Assembly (NCBI GenBank): GCA_028386065.3
Contig: JAKUCV010005454.1
Coordinates: forward strand, 31,303 to 95,302
Length of the DNA: 64,000 nt
Direction: 5' to 3'
Source of the DNA: Turnera subulata
Lineage: Eukaryota > Streptophyta > Magnoliopsida > Malpighiales > Passifloraceae
Positions 10,936-21,400 of this stretch are shown here, piece by piece. Position numbers and translations under genes: made by a program. How positions within the stretch are numbered: the stretch's first letter is position 1; each line of letters begins with the position of its first letter. The notes beneath the pieces were generated by a model that worked only from the letters and a program-made list of their open reading frames with translations, was not told where the DNA came from and ran no database searches.

Positions 10936-12089
10936 CGTTTTGTGGTCGGGTCTGACCCAGATGGTGGGTTGAAGAAGATGACATGGCCTTACACTTTGGT
11001 CCCTGGACTCCCGATTTATGCAGGTAAGTCCCTATAATTTAGTCCTTTCGTCAATTATATTTTTAATTGGGTCCTAGACGAAAACAAAATAAATTATTTT
11101 GTTGTTGATAATTAATTTATCATTGTATGAGATTGTATTTTGGATGATTGAATGGATGCTGAATTCACGGTGAGTCACGGAAAAATTTTCCGGTGACTAT
11201 GAATGGTAAATCCGGGCTCATGAACAGTAATTAGCCGGAATTTATGTATGACCGAAATTAGCATCTCGAGATTTTCTCGGCAGAGCCCGGAAGGCAGTTA
11301 TATAAGCCCGGAAGGCGTGAATAGTAATTTTGACTGATCCGGCAACCGTGAATAGCGTTTTTGGCCGATCCGACGAACCCCAAAGTGTTCGATCGGAATC
11401 CGACGCCTTGGGTTTTTTTTTTCCCCCGCCAAGCCCAGAAAGCTAAAGGCATATACATACCGGAATAGTAACCGGATATAAGTAAAATATATTATATATT
11501 ACTGCTGAAAGATTTATCGAGTAGGCATATTTTTGGTTTTTATTTATTTTCCGATTGGGCTAACAATAGGCCCATTGCGTTTAAATTCGAGCCTTTAATT
11601 TTACTTACGTTTTATTTGGGCTCATAAAAGGCCCATAATGGCCAGCTAAGCCGCCTCTTTAATTCTTTAAGTTAATTGCTTCGTATTCATTATTGGACGG
11701 CTAAGCCGCCTTCTTTTATTTTTATTGGGCTAATTTATAAAAAGGCCCATTGTATTTAATTTTCTGTCATTTATTTTAATTGGGGTAATTAAGAAAAAGC
11801 CCCTATTTATTTATTTTAATTCAGCATTTATTTATTCAATTATGTTATTTAACTTTGGGCCCCAAAATTTCCGGAAGAAATTTGCTATGGGCGTTAAATG
11901 CTGAAATGCGAGCAGAAATTTAACTGATAATAGTCTCGAAGACTAAATGACAGAGTCCAGAAGACTCGGAAAAGGAAAAACGCCTCTAACGAAATGTGCG
12001 TCCCCGCCGGACAAAATGTAATATGGATGAAACCATATTGGGTCAAGATGATGACCATGATATTGTATGCCCACCAGTAGGTGGACGTT

Positions 12090-13395
12090 GTAAGACCACT
12101 AGAAGGTGGCTATTTGTATAACCATCAAGAAGATGGATATTGTATGACTATCACGAAGATGGAAATTGAGATTATACTTGCTTACCCTGAAGGTGCAAGC
12201 CAATATATATTGGATTATTTAATTTTATGTTCAGTTTAAATTATTACGCATTGCAATTTGTTTTTATTTACTTTTCAGTACTTATAATTATTTTTTAGAA
12301 TATTGCCTAAGGCATTAGTCTTGAAGACAATGCAAAATTGACATCCACAGGGGGAGAATTATATATGTGTGGATGTCAATATAACATAATATGACATTTC
12401 GAAATGAAAAATGATTAACCCGCTCCAGAAGAGCATGGGTCTTAAGAGGAAAACTGTATGTGAATACTGTCGCATACATAAATTGTGATGAACACAAGCT
12501 TAATTATGATCCAGAAGATCATAGGCTTACGCTCCTGACGAGCATAAACTCCTGAAAAGTATGGAATACGGAATAAATGAATGCCTTAAGCATTAGTCTC
12601 GAAAACAATGCACAAATTGACATCCACAAGGGGGAGAATTTTAAGTGTGGATGCCAATATACCCTGAAGGTATAAGCCAATATTGAATGATCTTATTTTA
12701 TGTTCAGCTTTATTATTAATTGTTATAATTACATTATGTTTATTGGGTGATTGAATGATTAAATTTTTAATATGAACATGAAACTATTGTTTTTAAAATA
12801 ATGACTCTGGCATTTGTCCTGAAGACAATGCGTGACATATTCCGTATTTAATAAACGAAAATTATTCATAAGTAATATGTGATTGTACAATCTAAAATTG
12901 AGAAGAGGATTAATATGCTCTAGAAGAGCATAAGTTTATTACGCTCTAGAAGAGCATATATTAAGCTCCGGAAGAGCACAAGTTTTATTATAGTATAACT
13001 TGCTCTAGAAGAGTTAAATGTTTACGCTCTGGAAGAGCTGAGATGCTGAATATCTCTATATTATAAGGCTATTGCTGTAACTAACAAACAAGTTGTGAAA
13101 AGTTTACAAGCAATATTCTTTAGATTGTACTATATAATTAAGCCCAATAACTTTGAATAGTATAGGTCGGTCTTCGACCTTACGTGATCGGACTTCGATC
13201 ATAAATATTTCAATAATTTATGTGCCAAACGTGTCGGGCTTTGACTCTGATTGATCTTCAACCGACTATCTTTACATTAAATGTCGACCATTTATTAAAG
13301 GAATACAATAGTTATCCAGCCTGAAGCTGGCACACACATCCAGCCTGAAGCTGACACATATAGCAGCCTGAAGCTGGCACCAACTTGAAGTTGGT
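12090..13395 (+). repeat. Field of short hairpins with varied stems and a shared GAA core
   Basis: More than 20 short inverted repeats, each a 4-6 bp stem around a core containing GA or GAA. Examples: GCTCCAGAAGAGC (12422), GCTCCTGACGAGC (12531), GCTCTAGAAGAGC (12917 and 12943), GCTCCGGAAGAGC (12965), GCTCTGGAAGAGC (13026), GGTCTTCGACC (13169), GATCGGACTTCGATC (13186), CAGCCTGAAGCTG (13317, 13341, 13364), CCAACTTGAAGTTGG (13380). Longer nested ones lie at 12312-12333, 12590-12611 and 12810-12831. Stems differ from unit to unit but stay paired, while the core is kept. A few more occur in the pol remnant (GATCCCTGAAGGATC at 15074, GTTGCCTGAAGCAAC at 15092). Spacing is irregular. Confidence 0.85.
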
Positions 13396-14874
13396 TTGAT
13401 GATTTATTGTTTGGCATGACTGGTTGGGCTATCCCGGTTCAATTATGATGCACAAAATTTGATTTGGTCATTGATTGAAAAACCAGAAATTTTTACAATC
13501 AATAAATTTCCATGTGTTTGTTTGCTGCAAAACTTATTACACGGCCTTTCTAAGATGAGAATGGCCTAGCATCACCAGCAAGTTTAAGAATAATTCAGGG
13601 ACATGAACGTGGACTGATCAATCCGCGGTGTTAACCATCTAGGTAATTTTTACAATGCATCGACTAGATGGTTTATTGTGTGACGAAAGTTGGCATAAGT
13701 GCGCACTTATTATGCCACTTGCGGGCACATGTCCCTACTTATGTTACTAGACTATATGTCTAGATAATGCTGGTATATTTCATCAATAAGAGACTGTATA
13801 TCATTGGAAATAAACCCAAACAAATATGGGGGAACATTGACAATTGATTGCACGACTGTTGATGAAATATTATTGCTTGAGAAATTGATATTTTATATGC
13901 AGCAAACACTGTGCATCAAGCCAACATGATGTTATAAGAACCCCCCTCCCCATTTAATTAATTAATGGTCACATACATAGTATCTCTCATCTTCGGACCT
14001 TGAGTTATATAATGCTCCACCACAGGTTTGTGAAATTGGTCCCTTAAAGAAGATCGGGAATCTACGTTGGGTATGTATCTCCATATATTATAAATATAAT
14101 TGAAACCTATGACAGGGGACTGGAGATTCATTTATAGCAATATTTGCTTATTAGTTGATGTTTTACCCAACATCAGGGGGAGAGAAAATAAGCAGCTGGA
14201 TCAAGAAATTATTGAAATGACTTATCAATATTTAATTTTTGATCCTTGAATATTAGTATCAACCGGAAGTTCTAAGAAATGATTCATTTGCAAAAGATTA
14301 GTAAGTCATTTGCTAGACATATTTATTTGAAATATGTGACTATATACCAGCTGCAAATGCTCATGTTTTGATGTTCCTGAAGAACAATATAAGTATGTAA
14401 ATGAATCCATATGGATTATACTCGGTTCCAAAAGAAAAGAAATTCTCGATAGAGAAAAAGGAGCAAAAGTGATAAGATGGCCCCAGTGAGAAAATAAGAC
14501 CTCCAGTAGAGGTTTGAATTAAAAGTCCTCCAGAAGAGGTTGATTCTCTGACACAATTGATAAAATTTCCAGAAGTAACTCAGGTACCTGAAATAAATAA
14601 GCATGATGAGATCTCAATTACAGTGTCAGGAATAAGATGGAACCGATGTGAAATAACCGTCGACGGAATATTTATGTTTAATATAGCGCTAAATGAAATG
14701 AGGATCATGAACCTACGAATGTAGGCACAGTATAATTGGCCAAAATAAAGAAATACAATTAAGGCTGTATTGAACTCGCCCGAAGCGAGAAATTTTCGGA
14801 CCTGTAGTCCGTACACCAGAAGGTGTAAAAATTCTATTGGTCATAAAAGGGTATTTGTGCGGAAATAAATAAAT

Positions 14875-15620
14875 AATAAGATGTAAAGCACGGTTTGTGG
14901 CACAAAGTCTTTACCCAAACGACCAGGTATTAATTATGAGGAGATATACTCCCTTGTGGTGGATGCAATTATTTTGATATGTCTGGCAGTATGTGAAAAG
15001 TATTAGAAATGCATCTAATGAATGCTATTACAGCCTATTAATATGGATCCATAAGATTATGATATATATATATGATCCCTGAAGGATCTAAGTTGCCTGA
15101 AGCAACTGATTCCCGGGAAATTACAAAGTTGAACTAAATTGATCTTTATATGGATTAAATAATTTTTTTTTTTTGAGTAAGGATATGTTTTGTGATTGGA
15201 ACTCCTGAAGAAGCTTCCAAATACCGTGCTATTAGACTGGTCCTGGAGTACGCTGTCTAAGTACAATATGTATTGCTTGTAACATAAAGCCTGAAGCTTA
15301 TGACTTAAGCCTATTGGCAAGATATGGATTTGCCCTTATCTTCGGGATATAAAAGATGCGATGTGAATCCTTTAAACCCGAAAAAAAAGAGTTGGTTTTG
15401 CAGATGCTCATCCCCATTTAATCCACATTGCACAGCCGGACATCTGCCACAATTTTACACATGAAGTTGCTATGTTATGGGGCCTACAAAAGCAAGATGG
15501 GAAGATAGACGCTCCAACGACAAAATTATGAAGATTATGCTGCCAACTCTGTCCAATTGAAGATATGATCAGATAAAATACACGTCACCAGAAGCTGACA
15601 AGGATGATCGGCATGCAACG
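14875..15620 (+). pseudogene. Decayed Ty1-copia reverse transcriptase/RNase H remnant
   Basis: Short in-frame islands separated by frameshifts follow the order of a copia polyprotein. KARFVAQS at about 14885 matches the ARLVAQGF motif of reverse transcriptase. Later islands follow the YEExYSPVVDAI, TAYxYGS, and IPEGxKLPEA stretches (to about 15110), a VGTPEEASK-like piece near 15200, and a QTGY/RNase H-like piece near 15430. No reading frame is long enough to make protein. The integrase and gag parts are not recognisable. Confidence 0.75.
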
Positions 15621-15792
15621 ATAGCAGGAAATCTATGGAGGCCAAAATGAGGGGGAAAAGAATACGCACTGCACTCTTTTTTCCTTCACCAAATTTTTTT
15701 TTCCCACTGGGTTTTTTTCTTGGTAAGGTTTTTAATGAGGCAGTTCTCCCTTAGCGTATTCTACCTACAGTACAATGACATCCAAGGGGGAG

Positions 15793-15989
15793 TGTTATAA
15801 AATATAGGGGTATGGATGTCATTTTGTAATATATGTGTGTAAATAAATAAAGGATGCAGATGGGGATTTTTGCTTCTCCTAAAAAACCGAGATAGAGGCT
15901 CCCCTCTTTTCATATTTTTTTTTTTTCACCTCTTCCATTGATTGATTCCTCTCCTTTTTTTTTCCATCCAAAATCGTTTATTCTTAACA
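15793..15989 (+). repeat. 3' LTR of the 5.84-kb copia-derived element
   Basis: 197 bp, starting TGTTATAAAA after a polypurine tract and ending TTCTTAACA before the GGGGG target duplication. It differs from the 5' LTR mainly in T-run length. Confidence 0.93.
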
Positions 15990-15999
15990 GGGGGAGTAT

Positions 16000-16878
16000 T
16001 ATTGGGTTTGGAATTAATAAATTGATCGACATTATGGAAAGTGTTAGGTTTTGGATTGTTTTGTTAAAGGCAATAATAATGATTCATTATCCATTATATT
16101 TTTTTTTATTCATCCGGTATTTGAAGCTTTATCCTACTAATCCGATCCGACCTAGGTCTCGCACCTAAATATGGATTGGTGGGTAGTCTCCCAATAAAAA
16201 TTTTCTACGTATTAGAAGACTCGAGACCTCGCCTAATCATTATATTTTGTTATAACGTCACGTCTATGCGAGAAGGCTTTTCCACTTTTGTCACTGTGGG
16301 GTCCCTATCATAAAAGCTCTGTGCAACTCCGTGGGGTCCACTAAAGTGTAAAACTGATGCCCTGGACTGAATCATGACCGTCGTTTGACATCAAAGGGTG
16401 GAGAATGCTTTTGGTTTTGCTTTCGAAAATTACGGTTACGAAAATACCCCTGAAGAGATTGGTTAAGGTACGTCTCGATGGGTTTGATTACACACGTACC
16501 ATTGGGTACTCGAGCATGTAAAGCAAGTGGCATCTCTCGCTGGTTTATTCGTTGTTCTGTACCTTCTTTTATCAGTATAGCTTTTCTGGGCCAATCAAAA
16601 TTTGAGCTCGGTAGCTTTTCGGGGACAAAATCAATATTATGCCTTATCATACAAATTCGGACTGGGCCATTGATGCACACACAACTCGGGCCAATTCAAG
16701 GCCCAAACCACAAACGAAGAAGTAAAAAAATAATAGCCGACACATATGCAGAAGCAACAGAACCGAACTCCTCACCCCCAACACCAACTAACCCTCGCCT
16801 CCCTAGAATTTGAAATTCGTCGTCTCTCATTTCTCCCGATGTGCACAAGCAGTGCCTGCATGCAGTGTAGCCTACAAA
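16000..16878. other. Duplicated upstream region of the D-box gene (unit 1 copy)
   Basis: Matches 34550-36068 of unit 2 except for the hAT-type insertion at 34986-35772, which is absent here; GTACC...TATAGC is joined directly near 16560-16580. It contains no gene of its own. Confidence 0.7.
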
Positions 16879-17625
16879 TGCCGCGAAGCGAACTGAAAGC
16901 GGCAGCGGTGAGGAAGCCACTGCGCGACTTGTCGAACGGTAATCAGAATCACAACAACAACAACGACGGAGGAGGGGTGGTCGTGGAGGAGGAACGTTTT
17001 CCAAGTCCGTGAATCCGATGCAGAAGAAGAAGATCGCGGCAGCAACCGAGCGATTGGTGACGTCATCGAGGAAGGAAATGGCGACCGATAACGGGGGAAA
17101 GTTAGGGCTGAAGAAGATAAGGTAGGAGGAGGAGGAGGCGAAAACGAGTGTCTGGATCGGCTACTGCTCGCCCACTCCCATTTCTCCTCCCTCGCTAAAC
17201 AGGCATTTGCAGTTTTCTTACTGGACAGTGACTTGTGTTTTTAGAACTCGCTATTAATACTACTGTTTATTCATTTTTTTTCCGGGATTACGATAATCAA
17301 CAGTTGTTATTTGTGAGAATGTGTTTGGGAGTTTTATAAGCTCCGGTTCGATTTAGTTGAAGTGCCCGTTCGATTTTGGATTTTGGTCGGTTTAACTGTT
17401 TTTTAGAGGAAACTGATTGTTTATTATGGGAAGAATTGATTGATTAAATTGGTTCTTAAATACGAGAAATCCATGACCGTGCCAATTGGTGAAATCATGT
17501 AGATGTATTGTTTATCCCTGTGAGATTGTGGTCTGGTCTTGTTAGACTGCCATAAAACGCTAAATCTTAGAGAAATCATTCACCAAATCACATGAGTTTA
17601 GCTGTCCATCTTCATCATCTGTAGT
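16879..17625 (+). pseudogene. Truncated 5' copy of the D-box gene (exon 1 and part of intron 1)
   Basis: Counterpart of 36069-36930. It opens with MPRSELKAAAVRKPLRDLSN, so the RxxLxxxxN D-box is kept. Indels in the glycine codon run then shift the frame, which ends shortly after at about 17012. Exon 1 homology continues to the LAKQ splice donor region near 17203, but the GT donor is altered (AAACAGGCATTT), and intron 1 homology runs to about 17625. Exons 2-4 are missing because the duplication unit ends here. Confidence 0.85.
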
Positions 17626-17632
17626 TCCAACT

Positions 17633-17915
17633 CCACCACCTCCTCCTCCTCCGTTGTTGTTGTGATTCTCATTACCGCTCGACAAGTTGCAGTGGCTTCC
17701 TCGCCGCCGCCGCCGCCGCAGCTTTCAGTTCACTTCCGGCATTTGTAGGCTACACTGCATCCAGCATCATGGAGAAAAGAGAGAAGAGGAATTTCAAATT
17801 CTAGGGAACCACGGGTTGGTTGGGGTTGGGGTGAGGAGTTCTGTTCTGTATTGTATATGTGTTGCTAATTTTTTTACTTCTTTGTTTGTGGTTTGGGCCT
17901 TGAATCGGCCCGAGT
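17633..17915 (-). repeat. Inverted copy of the D-box gene promoter and exon 1 start
   Basis: The reverse complement matches 16690-16975 and 35885-36170, covering about 190 bp upstream of the ATG, the ATG region (CTACAAATGCCG on the minus strand) and the start of exon 1 up to the AAC/GGAGGA run. The ATG frame is altered (a base missing after ATGCCG). With the direct copy at 16690-16975 it forms an inverted repeat with arms of about 280 bp and a spacer of about 660 bp. It is fused on its right directly to a GT14 3'-end remnant. Confidence 0.88.
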
Positions 17916-18413
17916 TATAATGGGAATCTTACATCCTTGTGTTTTTCTGTTTACACGGAAATTCTTACTCTACCACAGTTTTAACACTTAACGACTGCTT
18001 TCAGCAGATGTAACATAAAAGAAAGAGTACCAATAATTCTTCTTGTTTTTTTCATATATATGCATCCAATAGCTGTATATACACTTCCTTTTTCTTTAAT
18101 TAGATTGAAATGCCAAGGTAAACAACAATAGATGAACTCTCCAGGTGACATGTGACATCATTGAAGTTTTTTTTTTTGGTTAAACATTATTGAAGTTTAA
18201 AAGCAACCCATAGCGTTTAATTGAGATACTGTATGGAGCACATAAGAAGCATATCACTTATTCATTTCATAAGTACTGTTAACCACACCATCTAGCAACA
18301 TTATTCATCACCAAATACTATCTGTAGTACTATTTGTTCCCTGAGGGAACAAAGTAGGAGTAATTACTTTTTGGCTAAGGAAGTGAGGGACTTCTCTGAC
18401 GCCAAAATACTGG
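17916..18413 (+). pseudogene. 3'-end remnant of the GT14 gene and its downstream flank
   Basis: Starts within the codons for YNGNPTSLCF and matches 4765-5238. Indels break the frame (the CFLFARKF codons are shifted and the following 40 bp are partly deleted). The downstream flank up to the CSL stop codon is also conserved. This is the left edge of duplication unit 2; the rest of the GT14 gene was not duplicated. Confidence 0.85.
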
Positions 18414-21400
18414 CTACTTGCAAAGAGAAGCAAGCACACGGCGAGGTGTAAAGCAGGGCAATCGAGCATGCAAAACAGCCAAATTATCAATCAACATGAC
18501 ATCACCTTTTTGCCAAGGTATGGCCACACACTCTTCATCCACTATTTTGATGCAATCTTGAACAATATCAGCCGGGAGTGGTTTGCCATCCCCGAATGTG
18601 ACTGTTGCCACCAGATTATTTTGGGCGTCTTTAACAGTAGATGCCATGTTAAGGCTATTGAACCAAATATTGCGGTTCCTTGACTTGTCATATCTGATAG
18701 ATGGGACTGGACCTGTTATCACTTTGGCTGAATCAGAGGCAGAGTCGTCTAACCATTCCAATCTCGTACGACTTTTGGCCGCCCTGTTGAAATTATTACT
18801 CTCATTTAGGGGTGAGCAGATTGGCCGAACAATCCGGAATAACCGATGTCCGGACCGAAGTTTACACTATTTGGACACTGTCCAAACCAAATTTAAAATT
18901 CGGGTTTGGGCTGGACAGGACCGAATAAACATTTTAATTTGGTTTGGGCAGCCTTGGCTAAGTTTGGACAGACCGAAAAACCAATCAGTCTTTGACAAAA
19001 CGTCGTCGTTTATTGCTATGAGGGGAAAAAAAAAAGTAAAAACGTCGTCCACTCGCTCGCCCGAGTCCAGCAGCCAAAGCTAGCAAACCAAAGTACCAAA
19101 CCCCCAATTTTCCTAAAACCTAATCCCCATTTCCCTCTCTCAGTCTCTCTCTCCCTACTCTTCTTCGATTCCCCAACTCCCTTTGCCCAGTCATCATCAT
19201 CATCATCATCCGGTAGTGTAGCACAGGCAAGGAATTGGTGAGGAGCACAGGCTTAATTTGGTGAGGCTGTGTGGCTAGGCGAGGCCGGTCTCCACCCCCA
19301 CAAGCAAAGAAGGATTCTCCTCCACCACTGGCAAAGAAGGATTCTCTGCCCCCAGGTATTTCTAATCTTCATCTTCAATTTCTACTCAGTTCTGGTGAGG
19401 CTCTGTTTTTTGTATGGCAAAGGATGGGTTCACAGTTACTTGTATGTCCTATTTTTTTCCCTTTCTTGGCCATGAAAACTCTAGTTTTATATTGATTCTG
19501 ATGTTCATGTTGATGGAATTAGTCTTTTTGATTTTGGTGGAATTTATTTAGCTTTCTCAAAGGTCCTCAAAAATAAAAATCATGAGCTTGGGATTCTATA
19601 TTTTGCAATTTGTTGTACGTAGTATATCGACTTTCGATTAATGTATTACTGTTGTTGTTTTGGTTGTATTTCTTTTTCTAGATTCAGCAACAACACCTAC
19701 GCAACACAATTCCAATTTCAAAAAATGCCTCCGAAATCAATATCAACAGCAGACCAATCTGGAATTGGTTCTAATACTCCTTCATCAGATGCTGGAATTG
19801 CAGTTGCAAGTACCACTACCTCAGCAAAAGGGAAACGAAAACCTATACAACCTAGATCGGAGGTATGGGCTCATTTCTCTAAGTTTGTTACTGAAAATGG
19901 GGAGGAGAAGGCTAGGTGCATACATTGTGAGAGAGAGTTTGCTGCCAATACCTCTAAGAATGGCACAACAGTTCTTAAGCGTCACATGGATAAATGTGAC
20001 CAAAAGCCTCCACCTAACGATACCCAAACCCAAATTACTAGACATATTAATGTTACTTGTGGGGGGGATGTAGATGATGATTATCACAATTCAAAGCCTG
20101 GATCAATGTCTGTATGGAGATTTGATATGGAGTCGATAAGAAAAGCTTTATCATTCATGGTTGTTGTTGATGAGCTTCCATTTAAGTTTGTAGAGGGAGT
20201 TGGGTTTAAGCATTTTTGTTCAATTATGCAACCTAAATTTGTAGTGCCTTCTAGATGGACAGTTGCTAGAGATACCTATGATTTGTATGTCTTAGAGAGG
20301 GCTAGGATGAAAGATTTTATACAAAACAATGCCCAAAGGATTAGCTTAACCACTGACACTTGGACTTCTATTCAGAAAATCAACTATATGTGCTTAACAG
20401 CGCATTTTATTGACAATGAATGGAAGTTGAGAAAGATGATATTGAATTTTTGTCCAATTGTTAGTCATAAAGGCGTAGCAATAGGTATGGGAGTGGAGGA
20501 ATGCTTGAAGAAGTGGGGCATTAGGAATGTATTCACAGTGACAGTAGATAATGCTAGTTCGAATGATGTGGCTGTTGATTATCTTAGGGAAAAAATGAAA
20601 CAATGGGGCACTTCGGTTTTAGATGGTGAATGTTTTCATATGAGATGTGTTGCTCATATTGTTAACTTGATTGTGCATGCTGGTTTAAGGGAAATTAACA
20701 AGTCATTGGAGAGGATTAGAGCTGATGTTAGGTTTGTGAGACATTCCTCTGCTAGGTTGGACAAGTTCAATGAGTATGTTGTCTATGAACAAATTAAGTC
20801 TAAGAAGATGCTATGCTTAGATGTCCCAACTAGGTGGAACTCTACCTACTTGATGTTAGAAGCTGCAGAAAAGTTTGAGAGGGCATTTCATCGGTATAGC
20901 ATGCTGGAACCTGGATTGAAAGAGGAGCTGGAATCTCAATTTTTCAAGATCAAATTGAAGGGCAAGGGAAAAGGAAGAGCTGGAGCAAATGTTGAAGAAG
21001 TGACCGTGGTGGAGGGAGTTGAAGTTGATACAATGGCAGTGGCATATGGAGAGGGGAATAGGGATGATGTGGTGGTACAAGTCAGGGAATGTGTGGGGCT
21101 GCCTATGCCGGATGATTGGCAAAATGCAAGGAGGATGTGTAAGTTTCTAAGACCTTTTTATAGGTTGACCAACTTTGTTTCCGGGTCTTCCTATGTTACT
21201 GCCAATGCATTCTTTGATCGAATAAATGATGTTGCCACTCTTTTGAGACAATGGCAAGATGATACTGGCGATATCATGTTGATGGGTATGGCTAAGAGAA
21301 TGCAAGAAAAATTTGACAAGTATTGGGGGGATGTGAGTAAGATGAATTCTTTGCTTTACATTTCAGCCATTCTTGATCCAAGCCAAAAGCTAGAGTATCT

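Larger units (their letters stand above)
10148..15989 (+). mobile_element. 5.84-kb Ty1-copia-derived LTR element with dead pol and hairpin array
   Basis: The LTRs are 10148-10340 and 15793-15989, both TGTTATAAAA...TTCTTAACA. The target-site duplication is GGGGG (10143-10147 and 15990-15994). The empty site is visible in the sister unit at 34541-34550. A polypurine tract (AAGGGGGAG) precedes the 3' LTR. The sequence just after the 5' LTR (TTATCAGCACGA) matches only the core of the usual initiator-tRNA-Met primer site. The internal region has four parts: a GC-rich leader (about 10450-10935), AT-rich non-coding DNA, a field of short palindromes (about 12090-13395), and a shattered copia reverse transcriptase/RNase H remnant. 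No ORF of element size survives. The two LTRs differ at only about two substitutions plus T-run lengths, so the insertion is recent while the coding region is long dead; this implies mobilisation in trans by a relative. Confidence 0.9.

Noticed and set aside
10363..10984. Arg/Pro/Ala-rich ORFs on both strands (up to 172 aa)
   Set aside because: GC-rich DNA lacks stop codons in all frames. The overlapping frames are low complexity and lie in a retroelement leader.
12090..13395. CRISPR-like array
   Set aside because: The palindromes differ in stem sequence and spacing and lie inside a plant LTR element. There is no fixed repeat-spacer period.
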